23,056 bases of DNA from UBA927 sp964367095 (GTDB lineage Bacteria; Patescibacteriota; Microgenomatia; UBA10105; UBA927): NCBI GenBank assembly GCA_964367095.1, contig CAYIXE010000012.1:1-23056 (forward strand), written 5' to 3'. Positions 13,156 to 21,158 of the stretch are shown here, one piece after another. The notes under the pieces were generated by a model, which was not told the origin of the DNA, did not search any database, and was given only the letters and a program-made list of their open reading frames with translations. The position numbers and the translations under genes are program-made. Position 1 is the stretch's first letter. Every line of letters begins with the position of its first letter.

Positions 13156-16100
13156 ATGTCAGATTTTATCCATCTTCATGTCCACAGCGAATTTTCACTT
13201 CTTGATGGGTTGGGGAAACTTGATTATCTTCTTTTAAAGGCCAAAGCACTTGGGATGGATGCGTTAGCTCTCACTGATCACGGATCCATGTATGGGAGCT
13301 TTAAGTTTTATCTTAAAGCAAAAGCCGCAGGAATTAAGCCAATTATAGGGGTAGAGACGTATGTCGCTCGTCGTTCGCGTCTTGATAAGGAAGGCAAAAT
13401 GGATACGGATCCATATCATTTGATTCTTCTTGCTAAAAATGAAGTGGGATATAAAAACTTGTTAAAGCTTGTTACGTTTGCACATCTTGATGGATTTTAT
13501 TACAAGCCACGTATCGATTGGGATTTATTAGAAAAACATCATGAAGGCCTCATTTGCCTCTCTGCGTGTTTGGCGGGTGAGGTATCACAGCATTTACTTG
13601 CTAACGAAGAAGTCAAAGCAGAAGAAGTAGCCAAACGGTACAGTGAACTTTTTGGGAAAGATCATTATTATATAGAGCTGCAAAGTCATGCAAATATCCC
13701 GGAAGTAGCAGTGGTGAATGAAAAACTTATTTTACTTGCAAGAAAATTAGGACTGCCGCTTGTTGCGACAAACGATGTGCATTATGTAAACGCTGATGAT
13801 GCGGAAGCGCAAGAAATACTTCTTTGCGTGCAGACACAGCGTACGATTGTGGAAAAAAACAGGCCGCTTTCTATGCTCTCATCTCCTGATTTTTACATGC
13901 GTTCACAAGATGAAATGAAGGCGTTGTTTGAACATATTCCGGAGGCGATCGAAAACACCGTAAAGATCGCTAATATGTGTGATATCGAGCTCTCGGTCGG
14001 CAAATGGATTTTGCCGAAGTTTCCATTACCGGAAAATGAAACAGCGGAAAGTTTCCTCGAGAAGCTCATCTGGGAACGCGTGGCGCATCGATATCCGACA
14101 ATGACTGATGAAATTGACAAACGCATACGGTATGAACTCGATATTATTACCAAAAAAGGATATTCTACGTATTTTCTTATCGTCTCTGACTTTGTCAATT
14201 GGGCAAAGGATCAGGGAATTGGCGTGGGACCTGGGCGCGGATCAGCCGCAGGATCCGTCATTTCATATATTTTAGGAATTACGGGTATAGATCCATTTTA
14301 CTTTCGTTTGCCATTTGAACGATTTTTAAATCCGTTTCGACCAAGTCCTCCTGACATTGATCTTGATTTTGCAGATGATCGGCGCGACGAGGTGATAGCC
14401 TATGTGACGCAAAGGTATGGCGATGACAAGGTGGCCCAAATTATTACCTTTGGCACGATGGAAGCCCGAGGTGCAGTACGGGATGCAGGAAGAGCTCTCG
14501 GTATGCCGTATGCCAAGCCCGACCGTATATCCAAACTTATCCCTTTGGGTTTACAAGGATCCGGCATGACGATAGAAAAAGCGTTAGAAATGACACCAGA
14601 ACTTGAAACAGCGTATAAACTTGAACCGGAGACGAAACGATTATTAGATGTCGCACGAAAACTCGAGGGAGTCGCTCGCCATGCATCAGTGCATGCGGCA
14701 GGAGTAGTAATAGCGGATAAGCCGCTCGTTTCCTACACGCCGCTTCAAAGGGAATCCAAAGGCGACAGAGTAGTCACCCAATATGATATGTATACCGTGG
14801 GAGAAGATGGTGTCGGACTTCTTAAGATGGATTTTTTGGGGCTTCGCAATTTGACAATCATGTCTCAGGCATTGAAATTCATAGAGAAATCTCGAGGAGA
14901 AGTCATAGATACCTACGCCATACCGCTTACTGATAAGAAAACGTTTCGGATGCTATCAGACGGTGAGACGACCGGCGTATTTCAGCTTGAGTCAGCCGGG
15001 ATGCGACGGTATATAAAAGAATTAAAGCCGACCACGATTTTTGATCTTATGGCTATGGTGGCGTTATTTCGCCCTGGACCTATGCAGGTGATTCCTGAGT
15101 ATATCAGACGAAAAAATAATCCAGAATTTGTCGTATTTCCCGATGAACGTCTTTCTGAAGTGCTCAAAAATTCATATGGACTTATTTGTTATCAAGATGA
15201 CGTTCTTTTAACTGCTATCACCCTTGCTGGGTACTCTTGGGGAGATGCTGATAAGCTGCGAAAAGCAGTTGGCAAAAAAATTCCGTCAGAGATGAAAAAA
15301 CAGCAGGAAAAATTTATCGATGGCTGTATGAAAAATGGAATAGCAAGAAAAAAAGCTGAGGATATCTTTCATCTTATAGAACCGTTTGCAGGGTATGGAT
15401 TTAACAAGGCGCACGCGGCATGTTATGGGATGATTGCGTATCAGACGGCGTATCTTAAAGCCAATTATCCTGTCGAATATATGACCGCCGTGCTTTCCGC
15501 TGAGAGTCGAGCAAATACTGGAGACACCAGAAACGATAAAATTGCTATGATCGTTTCAGAATGTAAAAGGATGGATGTAGCAATATTGCGGCCCGATGTA
15601 AATACTTCCGATATTGAGTTTAGCGTGGAAGAAAAAAATATCAGGTTTGGCTTATCTGCGATAAAAAATGTCGGCGCTGCGGCGATGGAGAGCATTCTCG
15701 TTTCAAGATCCCATGGAGTATTTAAAGGATTGTCGGATTTCTTGAAACGCGTGGATGTCTCCAAGGTAAATAGAAAAACAATCGAGAGTCTGATAAAAGC
15801 TGGTGCTATGGATACATTTGGTGAACGTACCGCACTTCTTACGGCAGTCGACGCAATCCTTGATGTCGTACATAAAGAACGTAAAGCTACTGCTGAGGGC
15901 CAGGTAGGTTTATTTGAATCGTCTCTTGAATCTTCTCATAGTGATCAGTTGCCTGACGTTTCTCCGCTTCCCATGGCTGAGTTGTTAGCGTTTGAGAAAG
16001 AACTGTTGGGATTTTATCTTTCGGCAAATCCTTTAGAAGAAGCGCTTGCAAATCTGCCAAAAACTGCCGATGCCGTAATTGAAATAGCTGAGTTATCACA

Positions 16101-16368
16101 GGATTCTTTAGGACAGCGGATGCACCTTGTCGGAGCAATAGCGCAGGTTAAAAAGATTTTAACCCGTAATGGCGGAAGTGAAATGGCATTTGTGAAACTT
16201 GAAGATCTGACAGGGACAATTGAAGTAGTCGTATTTCCGAAAGTGTATGCCAAAACTGCCTCTCTTTGGGTTCGGGATGCAATTGTTGATGTATCAGGAA
16301 AACTTGATGAAAAAGAAGATCGGCTTACGATATTGTTAGATACCGCACATAGTGTCGGATCGGTCTAA
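13156..16368 (+). CDS. dnaE: DNA polymerase III alpha subunit
   Basis: The catalytic subunit of the replicative polymerase. The 1070-residue protein has an N-terminal PHP domain (about 4-205) with an intact-looking metal motif HLHVHSEFS and TDHGSMYG. The polymerase core has the GPGRGSAAGS nucleotide-binding loop, catalytic aspartates D400 and D402 in PDIDLDF, and D559 in KMDFLGL. The conserved ARHASVHAAGVVI and GYGFNKAHAACYG blocks, a helix-hairpin-helix region and a C-terminal OB domain (about 990-1050, with VVVFPKVYAK) follow. It is of the DnaE1 type without the inserted exonuclease of PolC, and somewhat shorter than the E. coli protein (1160) at the C-terminal tau-binding end. The 48-base gap before it holds only the palindrome. 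No good ribosome site is seen. Confidence 0.97.
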   Translation: MSDFIHLHVHSEFSLLDGLGKLDYLLLKAKALGMDALALTDHGSMYGSFKFYLKAKAAGIKPIIGVETYVARRSRLDKEGKMDTDPYHLILLAKNEVGYKNLLKLVTFAHLDGFYYKPRIDWDLLEKHHEGLICLSACLAGEVSQHLLANEEVKAEEVAKRYSELFGKDHYYIELQSHANIPEVAVVNEKLILLARKLGLPLVATNDVHYVNADDAEAQEILLCVQTQRTIVEKNRPLSMLSSPDFYMRSQDEMKALFEHIPEAIENTVKIANMCDIELSVGKWILPKFPLPENETAESFLEKLIWERVAHRYPTMTDEIDKRIRYELDIITKKGYSTYFLIVSDFVNWAKDQGIGVGPGRGSAAGSVISYILGITGIDPFYFRLPFERFLNPFRPSPPDIDLDFADDRRDEVIAYVTQRYGDDKVAQIITFGTMEARGAVRDAGRALGMPYAKPDRISKLIPLGLQGSGMTIEKALEMTPELETAYKLEPETKRLLDVARKLEGVARHASVHAAGVVIADKPLVSYTPLQRESKGDRVVTQYDMYTVGEDGVGLLKMDFLGLRNLTIMSQALKFIEKSRGEVIDTYAIPLTDKKTFRMLSDGETTGVFQLESAGMRRYIKELKPTTIFDLMAMVALFRPGPMQVIPEYIRRKNNPEFVVFPDERLSEVLKNSYGLICYQDDVLLTAITLAGYSWGDADKLRKAVGKKIPSEMKKQQEKFIDGCMKNGIARKKAEDIFHLIEPFAGYGFNKAHAACYGMIAYQTAYLKANYPVEYMTAVLSAESRANTGDTRNDKIAMIVSECKRMDVAILRPDVNTSDIEFSVEEKNIRFGLSAIKNVGAAAMESILVSRSHGVFKGLSDFLKRVDVSKVNRKTIESLIKAGAMDTFGERTALLTAVDAILDVVHKERKATAEGQVGLFESSLESSHSDQLPDVSPLPMAELLAFEKELLGFYLSANPLEEALANLPKTADAVIEIAELSQDSLGQRMHLVGAIAQVKKILTRNGGSEMAFVKLEDLTGTIEVVVFPKVYAKTASLWVRDAIVDVSGKLDEKEDRLTILLDTAHSVGSV

Positions 16369-16375
16369 AATCGTG

Positions 16376-16405
16376 TTGACGGACAGAATACTTTTTGAGT
16401 ACAAT
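16376..16405 (+). promoter_or_regulatory. Promoter of the ATP synthase operon
   Basis: TTGACG (16376-16381), 18 bases, and TACAAT (16400-16405), with the first ATG of the operon four bases later at 16410. The -35 begins eight bases after the dnaE stop. The transcript would start at or just after the ATG. If initiation falls inside the ATG, translation might instead need a different start, so this is less certain than murT. Confidence 0.5.
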
Positions 16406-16409
16406 ATAT

Positions 16410-16724
16410 ATGAAGCGAAATTATAGCAAAAACGATGAGGTAGATGAGTTTGATTTTTCTATTAACGGAGACGAGTCCAAATTCAACCCTCGTAAGAGGA
16501 AACGTCAAAAATCTGTCTCTTCTCCAACGCTCTCGTACGTAGGATTTGCAAGTGATTTTGGCTTCAGCATCGCGTTGCCTTTGGGAGGATCACTCATCCT
16601 AGGTAGATATCTGGATGAGCGTTTTGGTTTCACTCCGAAAGCAACGATAGTGTCGTTGATACTAGGATTTCTTATATCAATGACTACTTTTATTCGAGCC
16701 ATACGGGCTGTTATGAAAAAATAA
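16410..16724 (+). CDS. atpZ: AtpZ/AtpI-like ATP synthase accessory protein
   Basis: A 104-residue protein with a charged, basic N-terminus (about 1-44) and two membrane segments at about 49-66 and 78-97. The loop between them has GRYLDERFGFTP, the pattern of the AtpZ/AtpI accessory family (PF09527-like), which assists Fo assembly or c-ring formation and may conduct magnesium. It is first in the operon, five bases before atpB. The start is ATG 16410; a TTG at 16395 is in frame but lies in the promoter spacer. The assignment rests on layout, the loop motif and position. Confidence 0.82.
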   Translation: MKRNYSKNDEVDEFDFSINGDESKFNPRKRKRQKSVSSPTLSYVGFASDFGFSIALPLGGSLILGRYLDERFGFTPKATIVSLILGFLISMTTFIRAIRAVMKK

Positions 16725-16729
16725 TACAT

Positions 16730-17491
16730 ATGACATTACATATATCACTTGCAGCTGAAAAGCTTGGGTCCATAGGAGGACTTCCTATAACGAACTCTTT
16801 ACTCACCACGTGGGTCGTTATGCTGCTTCTCGCTCTTTTTTCTCTCAAGGCAACGTGGAATATGCGAATGATTCCGTCGGGCTTTCAGCTTTTTGCCGAG
16901 ACGGTCGTTGGTGGGCTTTATGACTTTTTTTCATCGGTCGTAGGGGTGCATGTCAAGAAATTTTTCCCATTTATCGCGACACTTTTTATCTATATTCTTG
17001 TGGCAAATTGGGTGGGACTTTTGCCAGGAGTCGGGACTATCGGATTTTTTCATGATGCTTTATTCATACCTATGTTTCGAGCAGCGACAGCGGATCTTAA
17101 TATGACGATTGCGTTGGCCATTGTTTCTATCATTGCAATGCAGTATTTTGGATTTAAGACGTTAGGCATGCATTACTCAGGGAGATTTATCAGTTTTAAA
17201 GATCCCATCACGTTTGCTGTGGGACTTTTGGAAATTATGTCAGATTTGTCAAAAGTATTATCGTTTGCATTCAGATTGTTTGGAAATATTTTTGCGGGAG
17301 AAGTGCTTTTGGCGGTTATAGCCTTTATTATGCCATTTATAGTCCCATTACCATTTTTGGCAATGGAGTTATTTGTTGGCATCATTCAGGCATTGGTATT
17401 CTCTATGTTAAGTGCTGCGTTTTTTAGTATGGCAGTTTCACACGAAGATGGTGAACAACACAACAGGGGGGCCGTGCCACACGGAGCCTAA
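16730..17491 (+). CDS. atpB: F1Fo ATP synthase subunit a
   Basis: The Fo stator subunit that forms the ion half-channels next to the c ring. The 253-residue membrane protein has about six hydrophobic segments and carries the essential arginine R182 in SFAFRLFGNIFAGE, along with the conserved GLLPG (about 97-101) and the C-terminal helix VGIIQALVFSMLSAAFF. The tail is soluble, His-rich and polar (SHEDGEQHNRGAVPHGA). It follows atpZ by five bases without a strong ribosome site, so it is probably translationally coupled. The gap to atpE is 93 bases and holds GC-rich hairpins. Confidence 0.95.
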   Translation: MTLHISLAAEKLGSIGGLPITNSLLTTWVVMLLLALFSLKATWNMRMIPSGFQLFAETVVGGLYDFFSSVVGVHVKKFFPFIATLFIYILVANWVGLLPGVGTIGFFHDALFIPMFRAATADLNMTIALAIVSIIAMQYFGFKTLGMHYSGRFISFKDPITFAVGLLEIMSDLSKVLSFAFRLFGNIFAGEVLLAVIAFIMPFIVPLPFLAMELFVGIIQALVFSMLSAAFFSMAVSHEDGEQHNRGAVPHGA

Positions 17492-17540
17492 CTATGAAAC
17501 ATAGAATGACAAAGAGTAATCATTTGGATACCCCACTTCT

Positions 17541-17570
17541 CCCGCCAAGGGCGGGCTTCGAGGGGCGAAG
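17541..17570. repeat. GC-rich double hairpin in the atpB-atpE gap
   Basis: CCCGCC-AAG-GGCGGG (17541-17555) is followed directly by CTTCG-AGGGG-CGAAG (17556-17570). The nearby CTATG-AAA-CATAG and GAATGACAAAG (about 17492-17512) add to a gap that looks like an insertion of a dispersed palindrome inside the operon. The final GGTGGTGAG may act as the ribosome site for atpE. Confidence 0.7.
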
Positions 17571-17584
17571 GGTGGTGAGTGTAC

Positions 17585-17812
17585 ATGGATGAAGCTACAA
17601 TAAAAATTATTATGTTTGGATTAACGATCGCAATAGGTGGTGCCGCACCGGCGCTTGCTATTGGAATGCTCACAAGTAAAGGACTTGAAGCAATTGGTCG
17701 AAATCCTGAAGCGGCCAATGATATCCGTACGAGTATGATCTTGGGTATCGCATTTGCCGAAGCTATCGCAATTTATGCGTTAGTCGCAGGACTCATTATT
17801 AAATTTGTATAA
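17585..17812 (+). CDS. atpE: F1Fo ATP synthase subunit c
   Basis: The 75-residue proteolipid that forms the rotating ring. It has two membrane helices, about 7-29 and 52-72, joined by the polar loop KGLEAIGRNPEA. The ion-carrying carboxylate is E59 in FAEAIAIYALV. E59 is followed by alanine, and helix 1 lacks the glutamine seen in sodium-type rings, so proton coupling is likely (inference). The GxGxGxG packing motif of helix 1 is largely replaced by APALAIG. ATG 17585 is chosen over GTG 17579 because GGTGGTGAG lies upstream at suitable spacing. It is placed after the palindromic gap and before a hairpin, so its expression may differ from its neighbours, as c is needed in many copies. Confidence 0.95.
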   Translation: MDEATIKIIMFGLTIAIGGAAPALAIGMLTSKGLEAIGRNPEAANDIRTSMILGIAFAEAIAIYALVAGLIIKFV

Positions 17813-17825
17813 GTATCGAAAAACA

Positions 17826-17872
17826 CACACGTGGATGAGAGATGAGTAGCTCTATGCTTTTATCGACGTGTG
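17826..17872 (+). promoter_or_regulatory. Hairpin in the atpE-atpF gap
   Basis: CACACGT (17826-17832) pairs with ACGTGTG (17866-17872) around a 33-base loop that itself holds AGAG...CTCT. No T-run follows. It may protect the atpE message or pause transcription to favour c over the downstream subunits. The pairing is direct; the role is inferred. Confidence 0.45.
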
Positions 17873-17886
17873 AGAAAAGTTAGTCA

Positions 17887-18399
17887 ATGGAAAAACTAGG
17901 TATAGAACCAACATTATTAGCAGCACAGATTGTCAACTTCTTGATTATTTTAGTGCTTTTAAACAAGCTTTTGTATAAGCCTATCCTTACCATGCTTGAG
18001 AAACGTAAAAAAGAAATTGCTGATGGGGTAGCGATGTCTGAAAATATGAAGCATGAAGAAGAAAAGATGCAGGAAAAGCATGAAAAGGTGCTATCGAAGG
18101 CGCGTGAAGAAGCATTATTGATAATCGAAGACGCCAAAAAGCAGGCAAAAGACGTAGAAAAGGAGTTAGTAGCAAAGGCTCATGAAGAAGCGCTGGTCAT
18201 TCTTGTGAGAGCGAAAGATGAGGCAAAAGAAGTTGCACGTCAATCAAAACTTGCAATTGCTAAGCAGGCAGTTGAGCTAGCGGTGACTATGGCCAAGCGT
18301 CTTTTGGATTCCATTATGAATGCCAAAGAGCAGCATGCGGTCATAGATTCAAAAATAAAAGATCTTGAAATTTGGGCAAGTCGTGAACACAGTTTGTAA
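17887..18399 (+). CDS. atpF: F1Fo ATP synthase subunit b
   Basis: The peripheral stalk subunit linking Fo to F1. The 170-residue protein has one N-terminal membrane helix (about 10-30, QIVNFLIILVLLNKLLYKPI) followed by a long, almost uninterrupted charged helix (about 35-160) of the kind that forms the stalk dimer (EKRKKEIADG, then Lys/Glu-rich repeats). Length is normal. Only one b gene is visible in the operon, so a homodimer is likely. No strong ribosome site is seen before the ATG. The stop is one base before the chosen atpH start. Confidence 0.94.
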   Translation: MEKLGIEPTLLAAQIVNFLIILVLLNKLLYKPILTMLEKRKKEIADGVAMSENMKHEEEKMQEKHEKVLSKAREEALLIIEDAKKQAKDVEKELVAKAHEEALVILVRAKDEAKEVARQSKLAIAKQAVELAVTMAKRLLDSIMNAKEQHAVIDSKIKDLEIWASREHSL

Positions 18400-18400
18400 T

Positions 18401-18766
18401 ATGAAAACGATGACAAAAGATGCACGAGGCTTTGTGCAAGGTGTGGTGGAGTACCTGCGTAAGGAGGGAAAAAACAGCCACAGCGTGCCCAAGGTACAAT
18501 CATTATTATATAAAGTCACTGAATCGGCGAAACGTCAAAAAGAAGCAAGCGTTGAGTCAGCAGTGAAGCTTACTTTGCAGGAACAACAGGCTCTAACTCG
18601 TGTATTATCACGTATCATGGGACATGAGGTATCCATTGAGTGCCATATAAACACGTCGCTTATTGGAGGAATACGGATTCAAATGGCAGATTGGATTGTC
18701 GACACAAGTTTTACGAGTCAATTAACTGAAATGGTAGATCTACTCACGGAAGGGAGCAGCGTATGA
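18401..18766 (+). CDS. atpH: F1Fo ATP synthase subunit delta, short form
   Basis: Delta sits on top of F1 and holds the peripheral stalk to the alpha subunit. Here it has only 121 residues against the usual ~175-180. The C-terminal part is clear: SVESAVKLTLQEQQALTRVL, then a NTSLIGGIRIQMADWIVDTS block (about 85-105), the classic delta end. The N-terminal six-helix domain that grips the alpha N-terminus is cut to about 45 residues. The frame could open upstream at TTG 18365, but that overlaps atpF and adds only 12 residues, so the short form is not a start-choice artefact. Its stop overlaps the atpA start (ATGA). It is either a reduced delta or a different stalk arrangement. Confidence 0.85.
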   Translation: MKTMTKDARGFVQGVVEYLRKEGKNSHSVPKVQSLLYKVTESAKRQKEASVESAVKLTLQEQQALTRVLSRIMGHEVSIECHINTSLIGGIRIQMADWIVDTSFTSQLTEMVDLLTEGSSV

Positions 18767-20271
18767 AACAGAATGGAACATCGCTTATCGGTCAGGATTT
18801 ATTAAATAAACTCGCTCAATTTGAGCCCTCCGTATCAGCAAGAAGAGTTGGTTTGGTTCGTAGTATTTCAGATGGAGTGGCAAAGGTACATGGATTGCCA
18901 AATGTCGCGTATCTTGAAATTGTTTCATTTGCAAGTGGCGCTGCTGGAGTGGTCGTTAATTTAGAAGAAGATAGTGTTGGGATAATTGTATTAGGAGACT
19001 TTTTGACTATTAAAGAGGGCGATGAAGTGCGAGGGACAGGCGACTTATTATCAATTCCCGTTGGAGAGTCGTATCTTGGCAGAGTTATCAATCCATTGGG
19101 GGAAGTCATAGATGGCAAGTCTATCCTTCATCTGAAAACTCGCTACCCGATGGAAAAAATTGCAGCAAGTGTTGTACATAGACAGCCAGTAAACACACCG
19201 CTTCAGACCGGGATAAAAGCTATCGATGCCATGATTCCCATAGGGCGCGGACAACGGGAGCTTATCATTGGCGACAGAAATACTGGAAAAACGGCAATTG
19301 CCGTCGATACAATTATCAATCAAAAAGAGAGCGGCGTTATTTGCATATATGTCGCTATTGGCCAAAAAACTTCTCGTGTCGCACAAGTAATCTCAGATAT
19401 TGATAAGCGAAAAGCTTTGGGCCATACGATTGTCGTGTCAGCCACGGCAAGTGATCCGGTTACCCTCCAGTATTTAGCGCCGTATGCTGGTTGTGCCATT
19501 GCGGAATATTTCATGGACAAAGGCAAAGATGTGCTGATCATCTACGATGATTTATCCAAACACGCATGGAGCTATAGACAAATTTCATTAACACTCAGAA
19601 GACCATCGGGTCGAGAGGCATATCCGGGAGACGTTTTTTACCTTCATAGTAGACTTTTGGAGCGTGCATGCCGAATGTCGAAAGAAAAAGGCGGCGGATC
19701 GATAACTGCGTTGCCGATCATAGAGACGCAGGCAAGCGACATGTCTGCCTATATTCCTACCAATGTGATATCTATTACGGATGGGCAGTTGTATTTGGAA
19801 TCTGATTTATTTAACGCAGGACAGCGGCCCGCTATAAATGTCGGTTTATCGGTCTCTCGTGTGGGAGGATCAGCACAAATTAAAGCGATGAAAAAAGTAG
19901 CTGGAAATTTGCGACTTGACCTTGCTCAATATCGAGATCTTGCAGCATTTGCGCAATTTGCTTCAGATGTCGATGAAACGACCAAAAAACAAATTGAACG
20001 AGGGAGTCGCATGATGGAACTGTTAAAGCAGGGTCAGTATCAGCCTATGCCAGTTGGGCTGCAAGTGGCACTTATTTGGACTGGTGTTAACGGATATTTG
20101 GACGATATACCCGTTGCTAAAATACAGGCGTTTGAGAAACATTTCAACAGTTTCATGGAGACGAGGGCGCGAAAAGCCATAGCAGAAATTGCAAAAGAGA
20201 AAATATTAACGCCCGAGATAGAAAAAGAGTTGGAACAAACAGTGAAAGAATGTAAGAAATCGTTTGTGTAA
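18763..20271 (+). CDS. atpA: F1 ATP synthase subunit alpha
   Basis: The non-catalytic nucleotide-binding subunit of the F1 hexamer. The 502-residue protein has an N-terminal helix (about 8-20), the beta-barrel, the Walker A motif GDRNTGKT (170-177; most relatives have Q where N stands), the IGRGQRELIIG lead-in, YDDLSKHAWSYR in the Walker B region, and the arginine finger in SVSRVGGSAQ. The C-terminal helical domain is complete. It overlaps atpH by four bases (ATGA), so translation is coupled, and is three bases ahead of atpG. Confidence 0.97.
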   Translation: MKQNGTSLIGQDLLNKLAQFEPSVSARRVGLVRSISDGVAKVHGLPNVAYLEIVSFASGAAGVVVNLEEDSVGIIVLGDFLTIKEGDEVRGTGDLLSIPVGESYLGRVINPLGEVIDGKSILHLKTRYPMEKIAASVVHRQPVNTPLQTGIKAIDAMIPIGRGQRELIIGDRNTGKTAIAVDTIINQKESGVICIYVAIGQKTSRVAQVISDIDKRKALGHTIVVSATASDPVTLQYLAPYAGCAIAEYFMDKGKDVLIIYDDLSKHAWSYRQISLTLRRPSGREAYPGDVFYLHSRLLERACRMSKEKGGGSITALPIIETQASDMSAYIPTNVISITDGQLYLESDLFNAGQRPAINVGLSVSRVGGSAQIKAMKKVAGNLRLDLAQYRDLAAFAQFASDVDETTKKQIERGSRMMELLKQGQYQPMPVGLQVALIWTGVNGYLDDIPVAKIQAFEKHFNSFMETRARKAIAEIAKEKILTPEIEKELEQTVKECKKSFV

Positions 20272-20274
20272 CTT

Positions 20275-21138
20275 ATGGCAAACATACGTCAAATAAAGCG
20301 CCGCATAAAGACGGCCAAAAATATTTCGCAAATTACCAAAGCATTGGAACTTGTATCTGCGTCCAAGATGAAAAAGGCGCAAGCTGCGGCACTTGCCGGT
20401 AAACTGTACGCTTTAAAGATTTACGAAATGGTTATGCGACTTTCAAACAAAGCGACATTGTCGGATCATCCGCTTTTAACAATCCCAAAACCGACTGGGA
20501 GACGGTTACTGATTATCATTTCAACGAATAAGGGTTTGTGCGGAGGATTAAATACGGTTCTTTTTCGATCAATTCTTTCAAAGTATCCATCACTTGAACA
20601 CGTAGACGTCGTGACAGTAGGGAGTAAAGGATCTGATTTTATTTCCAGATTAGGACACAAAGTGATCGCTGATTTTTCACAAACAGGTTCGCGGGAACAA
20701 ATTGTGCCCGCCCTTATCCAAATGGTAACGGAGAAGTTTGTCGCGGGACTCTACGATGGCGTTGATGTGCTGTCAAACGAGTTTCTCTCTATAGCACACC
20801 TTGTGCCGCGAAAAAAAGTACTTCTGCCATTGACCATTCAAGGCCTTGATACGACTTCGTCTACAAAAGACGCGAAAGAATTTCTCATTGAGCCTGACGT
20901 ACGTCAAGTGTTTGATGCGTTACTTCCTCATTATCTTGAGAATCAAGTACGTGATGCACTCCTTCAGGCAGAAGCAAGTGAGCATTCAGCTCGTATGCTT
21001 GCGATGCATAATGCGACAGAGAATGCGAAATCGTTATCTTCTGAGCTCACATTGGTATACAACAGAGCACGACAAGAAAAAATAACGTATGAAATTACCG
21101 ATATGGTGACCGCACGACTTGCTGTCGAGCACATTTGA
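20275..21138 (+). CDS. atpG: F1 ATP synthase subunit gamma
   Basis: The central rotor shaft. The 287-residue protein has the conserved N-terminal coiled-coil strand (IRQIKRRIKTAKNISQITKALELVSASKM), the STNKGLCGGLN motif (about 83-93) at the start of the Rossmann-like part, and the C-terminal helix with RMLAMHNATENA and LTLVYNRARQEKITYEITDMV. Length is normal. It starts three bases after the atpA stop; the next gene, atpD, follows after 20 bases with its own strong ribosome site. Confidence 0.97.
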   Translation: MANIRQIKRRIKTAKNISQITKALELVSASKMKKAQAAALAGKLYALKIYEMVMRLSNKATLSDHPLLTIPKPTGRRLLIIISTNKGLCGGLNTVLFRSILSKYPSLEHVDVVTVGSKGSDFISRLGHKVIADFSQTGSREQIVPALIQMVTEKFVAGLYDGVDVLSNEFLSIAHLVPRKKVLLPLTIQGLDTTSSTKDAKEFLIEPDVRQVFDALLPHYLENQVRDALLQAEASEHSARMLAMHNATENAKSLSSELTLVYNRARQEKITYEITDMVTARLAVEHI

Positions 21139-21158
21139 GAGAGAAAAGGAGAACACAT

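Noticed and set aside
17585..17812. Sodium-type c ring
   Set aside because: Helix 1 lacks the usual glutamine and E59 is followed by alanine, not by serine or threonine, so the sodium-binding signature is not present.
18764..18766. Recoded TGA (Gracilibacteria-type code)
   Set aside because: TGA ends several genes at the expected family lengths and takes part in ATGA overlaps; no conserved domain contains an in-frame TGA.
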